Of a stretch of DNA of 64,000 bases, positions 38,420 through 51,000 are shown piece by piece. The position numbers and the translations under genes were made by a program. Numbering within the stretch: the first letter of the stretch is position 1; each line of letters begins with the position of its first letter. The stretch comes from Rotaria macrura. Its lineage: Eukaryota > Rotifera > Eurotatoria > Philodinida > Philodinidae. The stretch is taken from positions 188,911 through 252,910 of the forward strand of contig OENT01000060.1 of NCBI GenBank assembly GCA_900239685.1, given 5' to 3'. The notes below the pieces were generated by a model, which was not told where the DNA came from, made no database searches, and worked only from the letters and a program-made list of their open reading frames with translations.

Positions 38420-41400
38420 CTAGTAGAAGCTGCCGGGTCCACCATAAGCTGTGTTGTCGTATCCAGTTCCGCTGTTATAATCATATCCTCCACCACTGTT
38501 ATCAACATTACTCCAATTTCCATCATGATGATGATGTCCAGGAGACGAGTGTTCGCCTCCATAATGATCATTCGAATGATGATGTCCAGGAGACGAGTGT
38601 TCGCCTCCATAATGATCATTCGAATGATGATGATGGTCATGGTGGCTCTCTGGCTGGTATTCGTTATGATGATACTGGTCATCATGGTGGTATTCATCGT
38701 GATGATGCTGATGATGGCCATAGTGGTCCTCATGATGATGCTCGTTGTGATGATGATCATGTTCTGAATTATCATGACAGTGCTGATCATCCGTATGATG
38801 GTCTGAACATGGACAATGATGATTATCATGATGATGATGATGTCCAGGACAAGTACATTGATCGTAATATGGATCATCATCATCGACATGCATACCAGAA
38901 GGACCAGACGTCCATATATGAGGTCTGGTAGCAGCTGACCCACGACTTACTGGAGCCCTTGAAGATCTTATGGCACCGCCTCGATGAGCTTGAGTTTTCG
39001 CTGCAATGAACGGTTGTTTTCTGCCTTGAGGTGGAGGTTGCCTTGGAGTAGGTTTTTTAATTTGATCTTCATCGCGTGATTTAAAGTAGTCGACAATATC
39101 ACGTTCGAGAGCTTCGATATGTGCAATCAGTGCAGGCTTGCCAAAATTTCTTTTGTCGGCTAGACGAAGTAAACCGGTATCGTCATTTTTTTCGAGGTCA
39201 TTCAATGGTGAAAATTGATTTTTTTCGATAATTGTCCTGTACAAGAAACAGATTACATAAAGTTTTGTTGGACATTTTTCAACAAAGTGTTCTCAGATAT
39301 AGATATGTCAATCGCATATAATGAACGAACAAGTTTTTCACTGTGAACCTATTCACAAAATCGTACTTACCATCTATCAACATAACTTCTACTATTTCTG
39401 TCGCCATGCCAATAATGCCACAAATTGATCGGCACGTAGCCGACATTTTCACCGTTTTGAGCCACTTGTGCAACTCGATCTCCCCATACGATAGATAATC
39501 TTTGATAATCTTGATGTAAGTTAGGTCGAAGTGTTTCTTGAATACGATTTAGAAGAGCAAAAGCAAAATGTAAATCAGCCGATCCAATAATGCAAAAGTC
39601 AAGAAGACCACCAATTGCATTGAAGGCTGATCGACGCATAGCCCAAGCATAACCCGGATGAGGATACCACTGTTCATACCGAGTTGGATCAATTATTTTA
39701 TTGTTTCTGATTGAAAAGCCGAAAGAGTAATCACGACGTAATACCTCACTTTTACCGGCAGGTCCAAGAAAAAACGATAATTCAAAGAGTTGCACAATTG
39801 GATAACGTTGTAATTCAGCAATAGTTAGAGACGGCCAATCAAGACGCTGCAAAGACAAGAATAGTTGGAAAACGTCATTCAAGGATAATCAGTAGTGTGT
39901 CTGCGTTAGTTTGTATATTTTTATTGTATTATAGAAAAATCTTAGTATTCCAATGGAAATTAATCATAGAAGAAAAAACAAGACGATCAATATTATCTGA
40001 TTGAATAGGGGATATAATCAATTTGAATATATTTATCATACAGATGATTAATTTAACTAGAGAAGTATGTGTTAAAACAAGAAGAATAAATTACAAATAT
40101 ATTTATTCTAGCCTGTAAGATGAGATATTTTTTGGCGATAGGATTAACAATAATGACTCAAATGGATCATGTTTCTTTCATTCATTATTATTGACTGTAA
40201 CGATTAAACTGCAGCATGAGTTTTTTTTTCGCACTTTGTATATTTATTATTGTGATGTTCTTAATATGAAAAACAGCAGAAAGCAAGAAACTAGATATAG
40301 GATTCATTCTTCTTATTGACGATTTAATTTGAAATAAAACACTAGGTTTAACAACTACACAATAGTATTAAAAGGCCTAACGTAGACTATGTTAATCAAA
40401 CAGCATAGTGGCATATTTTTTTGTACATGAAATGTGACAGAAAATGTATTTTAACTTGCATCAGCAATGAAAAATAGTTTTTTCTTTATAAAAATAACTG
40501 AACTTATCCTCGCTGTGAAAGGTGATTTTAATCAAATAAGGTAACATGATGACGAACAGTTATCAGATCTTAATCAATGTCTCTGAATATATTCATTAAT
40601 AAAAGAATCCTTATCAATAATTATTTTATCAAACATCATTCTCTTGAATGAAAGTTAATTGAGATCTCGAATATTGAAGTTAAATGATGGTCACTCTCAT
40701 GATTTGGAATGGATGCTTTTCAAAATTCTAACTTTCATTGGATGAGACCTATACGGATGAAATGAATTTTTCGATCTAGAAGTTAAATTCTAGATGTTAT
40801 TTCTACTTTTAGTATAACTGCAAATTTCAATCACTATATTAAGTCTTTTCAGTGTATTATTGGTATACTACTGCATAGTAAATTTTCATGGGAAAAACTA
40901 TGTGCCACGAAATTCTAAACATGATCGAACTATTGCTGTGGATGTGTTTCATACCTTGTGAATTTAAAATTAAAAGAATCTTCACCAGATTTAGTTAACG
41001 TTCTGTATCGTATTTCTATTATAGATAGGTACGCCAAATATATAAAATGATGATTTCAAAAAGGTAAACGAAAGTATAGTGCGGAACAAAAATCTAATGA
41101 AAATATCTATCGATCTAAACAAGTGTAATGAACTATAGGGAATATGATGACCAATAGATGTGGCGAATGTACCTCAATACCATGGGATTCATATTGGGTT
41201 AATGCGTTGAAGAATCAAAAAGTTTAAAATTTAAAACAAATAAAAAGAAAAACTATACAGTTATTCTTTCGTACATACGTCGAATTCGATGTCAGCATCA
41301 AGCCATGCGACATATTCAATATTCTGTGGTAAACGTGCAACAGCTATATTGATTAAATTCTCTTTCAACCACAAAATAGATGGAGCAACAATTTGTATAT

Positions 41401-41728
41401 GATGTTTATCATTTGTACGAGTAACTTCAAAATTTTGTCGTGGTAAATCAAAACGTGGCGTTGATTGAAATATACATTCGACAGTAGTCAACTGAACACC
41501 AGATTGAGCCATGTGTGCTGCAAATTTCTGATAATGATCATAACGAGTTTTATATTGTACTGGATTAAAAACCACTGTTATCACAGCTAATTTAGATAAA
41601 TCAGAATTATTTCGCGCTGTATTTGATGGTTCATATGGTTTCGGTGATAATCTTGTTGTCTTCGTTGGTTCTTGTTTTGTTTGTTTGAAATGATGCTGAC
41701 CATGGTGTTTAGGTTGATGATTTCCCAT
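38420..41728 (-). CDS. Bacterial-type GT-A glycosyltransferase with histidine-rich tail
   Basis: This is probably a nucleotide-sugar-dependent glycosyltransferase. Three exons join in phase: 41728-41279, 39846-39371 and 39236-38420 (580 aa). Exon 1 carries an N-terminal beta-strand pattern (LAVITVVFNP), ILWLKENLINIAV and a metal-binding D-A-D (residues 144-146, in AWLDADIEF). Exon 2 continues with YPIVQLFE, HPGYAWAMRRSAF, IIGSADLHFAFAL and INLWHYWHGD. Exon 3 opens with TIIEKNQFSPLND and ends the domain at about residue 366 (VDYFKSRDED). This order matches uncharacterised bacterial and phage glycosyltransferases better than known animal families. A Pro/Arg/Ser linker leads to residues 441-546, where 45 of 106 residues are His, with CxC pairs and Asp/Glu, then a Gly/Tyr-rich end. 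With the ATG at 41728 there is no signal peptide; an upstream open frame could add a signal anchor. Donor specificity is unknown. Confidence 0.75.
38530..38625 (-). repeat. 48-bp tandem duplication in the His-rich tail
   Basis: Two copies of a 48-bp unit (38530-38577 and 38578-38625) appear identical and encode the 16-residue unit HHHSNDHYGGEHSSPG twice in frame. A third, partial GATGATG... start follows. The near-perfect identity suggests recent slippage or unequal crossover within the glycosyltransferase tail. Confidence 0.85.
39847..41278 (-). other. Large first intron of the glycosyltransferase gene
   Basis: A 1.43-kb phase-0 intron (donor GAC|GTATGT, acceptor CTTTGCAG) lies immediately after the DAD motif. 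I see no gene or repeat in it. Confidence 0.75.
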
Positions 41729-41849
41729 TTTCTTCAAAAAGAAGGAAAGAAAGAAAGAAACAAGAAGAAAAACACTCACAAAAGCATAGAGCTTCTTTAA
41801 AAATGTTTCTGTTCTCTTATATAAAAATGCTCGACTTCGTATCTAGTGC

Positions 41850-44800
41850 ACTTCTCATCGGATCACAGTGATACATATATATATATACGTGCACGTATTG
41901 AATTTTAGGAAGATATAACATAAGAAACGGAAGAAAAGATTATGTGTTATTGTTTTTCATCTGTTCTTCTATATTTATTATTTTATATACTAGACTCTAT
42001 TTATCATGTAAATACGTGAAACAAATATCAATTGCATTTACTTATTGTAAATATACATCTTTCATGCTTTCTTTTCAATTGCTATTAGGAAAAAGTTTTT
42101 ATTATTTTCACGTACATATATTTTGTCACTATACGTAAATTAGTTGACTTTCATCATTCAACGAAATACTGACATCAAGTTACGTATATGTTGAATCAAT
42201 AGTTATATAATATATTTAGGCTCTAAATCGAACTCGTTCTTAAGCACTAGGATAAAACCTATTACATATAGTTTCAATCATAACCACTAATACAAGAGAA
42301 CAAAAACAAACTTATCAAACATTTCATTAAAGCTTACAAAAGATTGAACGACGACTCGATACTGCCGTCAATTGCATTTAATAACAATAGTACTCATCGA
42401 AGAAAGCAAAAGATTCTCTCCGAATAAAAAACAACAAAACTCCATTATAATTTTTGTTTTTCATTTAAATACTATCGGCTACCTTTGTCGATTGATAGTC
42501 ATTCAATCGTCACAATTGAGATACAAATGTTTCTGATAGGCAAAGAAAACTGCACGGTTGGCTAACATTTAAACTAAATCACAGTAGAAAGTTATTGAAA
42601 ATCATCAATAAATACCTGTTTTACTACAATATTGTATAATTTTACTCGTGAGTTTTTGTTTCGTTATAGAAGTATGTATGAATCAGCATGTGTTCGAATT
42701 TAAACTATATTCTTATTCAAAAACTAACTTAAGACTACTTGCATGCGAGAGAACACATTGTATTACTCATATTTCGAACTACGAAAAATAACGCTTCGTC
42801 AATTATTTGCAAGTGTGAAATATGAATAATATAATGACTTTCATCATCGTCATGCTCGTACAATTATTTCTCTTTGATTGATGTTGACTTTATTTATCGG
42901 TCGCTTCGATCTGAATGTATAATGTTTTTTGAGTAAACCATTTCAGTAAACAGAAAATGCCAAGAATTTGTTGATCGTCAATGAAAAATCCATGATTGGA
43001 AATAGTTTCTGACAATAAAATATTAATGGTATAGTAAAAAAAACGTAAGCGTGTGTCATCTACAGAAAATTGCACGTGTTAATCAACAAATAAAATGAAG
43101 ATTTTATTTTAATTTTATTTTCAACCAATAACTAAGTATTCATTTCATTCGACTGACTTCAACATTCTTTCAACAATAGTGTAGATCAAACAAGAAGGGT
43201 TTATTTACGATAGGAAATCGATTACAATCTCTACGATAGCCATTTCATAGTTTTCAGTTGTGTTAATGAAATATCCAAAATAGGAATCAGCCAATGAAAA
43301 CTTCACGAAATTCTATTGATCTAAGAAAATTTGTACATCAAATGCTATTATATTAAGCATTTGAAAAGAAAACTCTGCTAAATTCCCCTCTCAAAATAGA
43401 CAGCTAATCCGGCTATCAGGCTACGATCGGATAAGAGTTCAAATGTACTGCTAGAAAACAATGGTCTTCTCATATGTCTACAATTAGCGAAATTCGAACA
43501 CAACTAATGGGTGTCACTTTACAAACGAAAATAAGAGAATGTGGATATTATCTTCATGACTTCCGAATTTGTTTTGTAAAAGGGTGGAGGCTTTACTCAA
43601 TATGTAGCTAAAAATAGCTTTATTTTTAGTATGATCAAGAGAGAATAAGAATGAAGTTTGTTAAAAAATAGGATATTATAAGTTGACCATCTATTAGAAA
43701 ACCATCCTAATTAGAAAACAATAGGAAAAGTAACGATGCGCCAATACATTCTATAAGGCCATGGCCTCTTATTCTAGGGACAGGAGGATGGTTATTAAGC
43801 TGCACATCAAATGCTTTCTGCAATGTAATCTATGTATTGAGGTTTCATCTTACAAGAGAAACGCAACCAAACACTGGAAAGAAGTTTGTTGACAGTGTAT
43901 TATTTTTCAAGAAAGGAAGTTTCATTTTTTTCCTAAAGAAACTTGCCATGCTTTAATAGAATGAAATATACTTAAAGTGATCGAATGAAAAACGTTTTTA
44001 TCAATGACATGAAGTTTGATTAGATGGAAGTAGGATTCAAACAAGAATTACATAGACATAATTATTGAACACGATTAACATCCGCCATTTTCAAGTATAG
44101 GACCGAAGATACTATTCCCACTAAAGGGTTTGTCATTCAAACTTATGATACCATATAAAAATGTTATGACCGTATGAAAGCTAATTATTTTCATGAAATC
44201 GAATAGGCTGAATTGATCATTGATTGTAACTGTAGTTTGCCATTGGCTTATTCTTAATCGATAAGCTAGTGTGATTCAATTGCCGTTTAAATAGAACTTG
44301 CGTCCTCGACATTGCTAAAAAAGTGGCGATTAATTATTGTACATGAAAACAAAAATGGTGACTTGAAAAGTAATCAATTGTTGATATAAGATTTGTATGA
44401 TTCGGAAAGTATTCTTGATGCCTTCAGGGTATTGTGATAAATTGTTGTTGTTCTTTAATAGACCAACAATAACAAATACATTTATATAGGTAACCTTGAT
44501 TTCTTGTGAATAACTTTAATCACAAATTTTGCCATCAAATAGTATTTATATTGAAACATAAAGTATACATGTGATTTTTAGTGAAAAAACAACGTACCAT
44601 GAAAATACTGATGTGTCATGCTATGCTTAATATTGAAATAAATACGTGATTGAGCACGAATAAATAAAAAAAAACCGTCAATAGATTTGAAAAATGAACT
44701 TGTTCTCTCGAATCAATTTGCATATAGTTGAATTTATTAGTGTACAGCATATATAAAATAGTTAGTCGTTCAAATCCAAAGAAACGAAAATCTTTTCTAG

Positions 44801-47800
44801 CATCAATTTAATAGGGAGTCAATGGAATCTACAAGATAGTTTTATTACCAAAAGTAGCACTATTGATTTGATATAGTTTATGTCGAAACTATTTTTTCTT
44901 CAACTACTATAAAAAAATTGAATAAATAATAGTTGGATTCTTTTTAAAAAGTATTTTCGAACATCAGAATGCAATAAAAATTTGACCTTGAAAACAAAAA
45001 GTAAGTAAATAGATGCTTTTGAAGTATGCACAATGCATCGAGGCTTGCAGTGAAATTTTTTAATCCATGTTATTGATAGATGCATGTACTTGTATTTAGA
45101 TAAATTGTAATGTTGACGTCAATTCAAAGTCATGAAGATCTACTCTTATAATGGAGAAAAAATTTTTCAAAATCTTTTCGAAATGTTTCTAAATGAATAC
45201 CGAACATTTATATCCACTCTATGTAATTTTGTATGTGAATAGTTTAAGTTAATATTCTATTACTGATCACTAATTACAATGGATAAATTTGAAGGTTTGA
45301 TGAGAGTGAAATAACACTGTAGATGCTTGAGGTATGAATATCTATTGATCGACTCTATTGCCAATATCAAATCATACAGTTAAGTATATTCGATATATTT
45401 TCAAACTAAGAAAAACTTTTATTCATAAAAATTGCTTGATGTTTTGCTATTTATATATGTTATTGAGAATTATGAAGATTCTTCGATGAGAAATTATATA
45501 TTGATGAATTTCCAATCCGGATTGAAAAATATATTAGTATCCTTCATGAATGGTTTCTTACGAAACAAAAACGATTCTAGAATACACATACGTATTACAA
45601 TAAATTAATTACAGGAAAACATTTTGATTTCACGGAATATTGCTAGTTTGTTACGAAAAATTTTATTTAAAAAAAAATAAATAAAATCATTCAATGGTAT
45701 ATAAGATTCGAGTGGTCTCTACGACAGTATAGTAGATGAATTCTAAGTAGATCCGTTGCACGTACATCAAATAATTGCTTTTGATCTTGAAAATGAAATT
45801 CAGCCGGATCTATCAACATTCGAATATCTGAATAAAATCAAAAACACTCTTATTTTATGCATCAATTAGTCGATGATCATCGGAAAACGTCATCGATCGC
45901 TAAGTGAATTTTTCTCATATAAGAAATCGTACAATATTTAAGATATCCGATGGTTGCTACACATAATAGAGAAAATGCATAGAAATATGTGGTCCACAAA
46001 AACTGAGGCACTTATACACTGTTGAGGAGTTGATTTAGTGTATCTTCTCATGGTATATATTTGTAAACATATAGGCAACAATACAATGATCATGATATAT
46101 TGTCTAGATCAGACAAGATTATGATTATTGGTATCTAAATGAGTTATGATTATTGCATTTGAATGTTTACTTGTTGATTTCACTTTAAAAATTTTCTAAC
46201 AAATTTAGTTTAATAATGAACAGATCATACTTTATTTGACGTCTCGAACTTTTGACGATTCGTTGTAAGTATTGGATAAATGCTATTCATCCCCGAATCA
46301 AAATGATTCGATTTAGAAAAATTCGAACGCTGAAAGAATCTTTTTGCACACAAAACTACTGTCAATAAGTTAATTTCACATTGAGCTAGTGTTTGTTGTT
46401 ATTGAAATATAAAACTATCAACATCATCCTACAACACAGATCAAACAAATGGTTGGTTTTGTTACATACTAAGCAATAGCTACTACTTATGAAAATGATT
46501 GGTTGAATTCATTCAATTCAAGTTCAAACTGATGTTGATCATGTTTTCCGTTATCAATACTAAAAACATAGTCAAGTTATTTTTAGATTAAATCAGAAGT
46601 TTACTTCACAAAGATGACTATAAATCAGTGAACCTATTACATTTCATTCAAGTTTCAACTTCCGCTCATATGACGACAACTAAATGACGGATACAATCAG
46701 ATTTGAAGTGACTTGTTTTTGAACTTGTTCAAGAATTTTCTTCTTTCAATTATAAATAAAAATTTTCTGAATCAGATTTTCAAGACAGATTGCTAAGAAA
46801 GAATCGTTACTCAATGAATAGTAAAGAACAAGAGTGATGCAATTATTTATAGTAGTATTCATACACATGAGAACAAAGCGCCGAAAATGGCTTTCAAGTC
46901 AAATCAAATCTAGTGGTTCCGAAGTTTGGAACATTGTCACGGAAATGAAATTACCAGTTATAGGTCTGCTACTATTGAAAACTAACTTAAAATGTAATAT
47001 ATTCGTTTGTTCTTGTGTAATCTGCTATCTGCAAAAAAATCTGCAGTACTTAGAATTGTATATTTATGAATATTAAAGTTTACGTTAGAACTTGTATTTG
47101 TTTTTTGATTATCATGAAAGGTTCTTATACCATTAAGAAAGTCTTTCGTTGTGAACTATTGTTGAACATCTCTCAAAACAAATGAATAAACTAAATGAGT
47201 ATTCGACTTAAAAGCCATCTGAATCATCTTTGTTTTTCTTGATAGGAATGCTATGCAAGCGTTAAGTTTTTTTGTTGATATCTCTGATCATGTTAATCTT
47301 GACATAACGCGGAAAAAAAATTCTTTCGAAAGATTTGCTCTGTAAATCGGATACAACAAAATAGATCTGAAAGTTTATCTATCCTGCATATATACTATAC
47401 TCTAGAGAAAAATTCTAGGATTGTCTAGAATAAAACGATGAAGAAGAAATACAAACAATTATGGTCATGATTAGACAAAAATGGATTTCATCTCTTTTTT
47501 TTTACATTGAAAATTGCTTTTTTTCAACGAGTGTAAACAAGTCGCTAGTCTAGTTCTCTTGGTGAGAGTTTCACTAATGTTTGTAATTCTCTTTTGATTT
47601 CGACTTGTTCGATGTAATTATATCGTCACTTGCTTAGAAATGCTAAATAAACATTATTACATGGAACAAAAGTAAAATTGATCGTTCATGTTATCACGCA
47701 TTCTATCGATTAGATATATCAATACTAATATAAACATAGTTCTTTAGAAATAGAATGAAAGAAAAAAATTGGAACATATGTCTTCGACAGCATTGCAAAA

Positions 47801-48064
47801 TACACTGCATGATATGCAAGAGACTGTTGACAAGTTTCATAGCGACATCTATATACAGTTGCGCGCGCGCGAATGCGTTCGTGTTCTAATAGGCTTTGTT
47901 GATCATCCAATGCAATTTTTCAACGGATAATAGGTAGTGTTTTTTGCATCACATTGAAGAAAAAACACTGTTTCTTTCAATTTTATACAATATTTATTTT
48001 ATATTGTTTAGACGTATTCTTTTTCTTATTACATCAATATACAAATAAGTCAATATTATTGAAG
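41850..48064. other. Gene-free region between glycosyltransferase and transportin-3
   Basis: About 6.2 kb of AT-rich DNA has only short unsupported open frames and no recognised RNA gene or transposase. The right end (about 47.8-48.06 kb), including a (GC)n run at 47861-47871, is the likely promoter of the transportin-3 gene. Confidence 0.55.
47861..47871. repeat. (GC)n run upstream of transportin-3
   Basis: GCGCGCGCGCG is unusual in this AT-rich DNA and lies about 195 nt upstream of the transportin-3 ATG. It is potentially promoter-associated; the function is not shown. Confidence 0.6.
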
Positions 48065-51000
48065 ATGACATCATCCTCGGAAGTCACACCAGAGAACTTT
48101 GTTCGTGCTGTTCAAATGCTTTATCATGATCAAGATGCTACGAGCAAAAAAATCGCTTCCGAATGGTTACTCAATGTTCAATCATCGGTAAAAATGATGA
48201 CAATTATTTCAAAACAATGTCATCTTGCTTTTTCTTTTCTTATCTACGTAAGCTCTATGCATGGTCACTGGCTGACCAATTAATACGAATGAATCAAAAT
48301 TCTGAAGTAACTTGTCTTTCTGCACAGATTCTTCGACATAAAGTAATATTCGAAGGCTTACGTTTTATTTTTCTCTAATAAAATCTCAAACGAAAAATTC
48401 TTTCTATTAGATTCAACATAATTTTGATGAACTTCCTGTAGAACATTGTAAAGTATGTTCTATTTATGTCATGTGTTTTCGTAGTACAATTTAAAACAAA
48501 ATCAAATTGAATATTTAAGGCTTTATGTGATTCTTTACTTGATCATTTATCTCGAGTAGAACTCACTCGTCATACGACAGTGCGTGTCCAAGTAAGAATG
48601 CTTCGTTTTTGAAAAAGAATCCTCTATTTTATATATTTTCATAATTTTGTTTTATCATTTTAGTTAGCTGTTGCAACAGCGGACTTAGCTCTTCAATATG
48701 TGGGTTGGGAAAAACCCGTGGAAGATGTTGTTGAGAAGTATCTGAATATAAATATATACGTTAAATTTAATTGAGTCCTAACATCTTATTTTCATTTATC
48801 TCTAGATTGAAGACATCAAGTGATCATATGTTAACATTACTTGAATTTCTTACTGCACTACCCGAAGAAGTATATAGACATTGTTTTATTGCAATGAAAA
48901 ATTTTCATCTTAATATCTAGGTTCATACATCAACCATAAGAATAGGGGAAAATCGCCGTCAGTATTGTCGAGAAAAATATTCAAATAGTGGACAACAGAT
49001 TCATGAGATTTTAGTTCGTACAAAAAAAGCGTTGGGAATTTTTGAAATTCTATCTATTTATCATTGTAGATATTTCTCCTACAAGCTAATCCGATACAAA
49101 ACGAATTGTTATCTATTGGTATACTCAAATGTTTTGCATCATGGATTAGTATAGCTGCATTTGATGAAAATATTCTACTTAAATCTCCACTATTGAATAG
49201 TGTTTTAGATATTCTTGTGAGTTTTATTCTTTACTTTTTTGTAGAATTCATTGTTATCTCGATTATTCTCTACATCTATAGAAATCAACAAATTATTCAA
49301 ATGAACTTCATAAAAGTGCATGTGATTGTCTATGTGAAATACTAGAATTATGTCAGGTATGCAATATAATTAAAATAGATAAGATTTTATGTAATCGGAG
49401 AAAATCTCCGATATGATTGATTTGGAAAACGAAAGCTCAAAGATGGAATGTTAACTTGAGAAAGTTTTCTTCCATTATACATCATATGAAAAGGCATACG
49501 TTTAGATTTTAACAAGAGAATTTTATCTATCAGTGAAAATGCTGTCATGATGCTTGCGATTTTCGTAGTGTAAGATTATTAAGCTGTAGAAAAGGATGCG
49601 AGAAAAATTTTTATTCGTATTTCTGATGTATTTTATTTTACATTCATAAAGAGCTCTATTGAGAAAACTCATGATGAAGTTTATTGATTGTACGTTATTA
49701 TTTTCTGATAAATTTCTGAATCTCTCTTAATCGATTCAAGCAATTTTTTCATACGTTACTTCCCCTCGTATGCCTTAATATCACACAAAACTTAAGCACT
49801 ATAATGTATAGCATCGGTGAGTTATAAGAAATATATGACAAATTTATGTTAGTTTTCGCTGGCATGTGAGTCAAAACAGGACTTTGTCAACTATAGAAAA
49901 ATAGGAAGAAAATTATTCCTTCACCCGACGTTCACATTATTCGACAGATACTTTGTATTTTTGTGTAGAGTGACCAACACGTGATTTCAGCCCTGCCGGG
50001 GATAAAGCTTGCGATATGCAGACTAAACAAAAAGATGGAAAACACTTTGGGAAACGAAAGGATTAGAAAAAAAACTCTGCATTATCAACTTTGCTTGTGG
50101 ATAAAACTAGCAAGACTCTCTGAAAAAAAGTCATTATACTCACTTTGTAGAGTGACGACGATATGAAAATTGGCTAGTTTTGAAAAAATTTCCATTATCC
50201 TGAAAAATATCTGGTGTAACAAGTTTTTGCAAACATATTCAAAAGTATTTTTTTCGAGTGGAATATAACTGAATACTCTGTGACCAGCAAATTCAAGTGT
50301 ATTGTTGTCTCTTTCTGACTTTTTTTCATTCGTACACACCTGAAAAATGATTTGTCATTTTCAATGAGTTAAGCCAATTTTATTAATGAATTTAACAGAA
50401 ATGAAACAGTAAAACCTGCATTTTTCTTAATAATCGATGACGTGTTGCGAAAATTTTACTCCTTGACACAGGCATAGAGTATATGAAGATGCACTACTCA
50501 AAAGTTGTTCATTTTCATTTCCCTTTTTTCTAATCACTTGCACTAGAAAGTTGCAATTCATTCATATATATATATATAGGGAGAGCGTGGGATGAAAATC
50601 TTGTACACACTCGTTTAATTTTAATGTATTGTAAGAAACCTCAGATCTGAAGTTCATTGTTAACAATGTATATTTAAATTAGTTATACCGTGCGAATACA
50701 AGCGTGTTTAACAATTTCTAAGATCAGTAGATATTGAATTTGAAGCTATCGTTGCACTAGCTAATACATCAGAATCTTAGTTCTATGCAATGAAAAATGA
50801 TCATGTTCCACATATGATATAAGTTTTCGTATTATGGAAAGTTCGATTTATAAATCGTTTAACCAGTGTTAACTGTCCAGAATTGGGAACTATGCTGGAA
50901 AGTAAATGTCAAATTTTGATTCCAATATACTGTTTTCAAAGTTCTCAGCAGAATACATTTTCATGTACTAAGTTACTCAATGGAAATGAGTTGATCTTAA

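Noticed and set aside
38284..38943. Long minus-strand open frame of 219 codons rich in Met/Ile/Thr, and a 121-codon plus-strand frame at 38402-38767
   Set aside because: Both are shadows of the CAT/GAT-rich DNA encoding the His-rich glycosyltransferase tail; the tail frame continues a recognisable domain with correct splice phase.
47954..48064. Upstream Met giving transportin-3 a hydrophobic N-terminal extension
   Set aside because: The extension is a T-rich 5' leader and importin-beta proteins have no signal sequence; the ATG at 48065 matches the family start.
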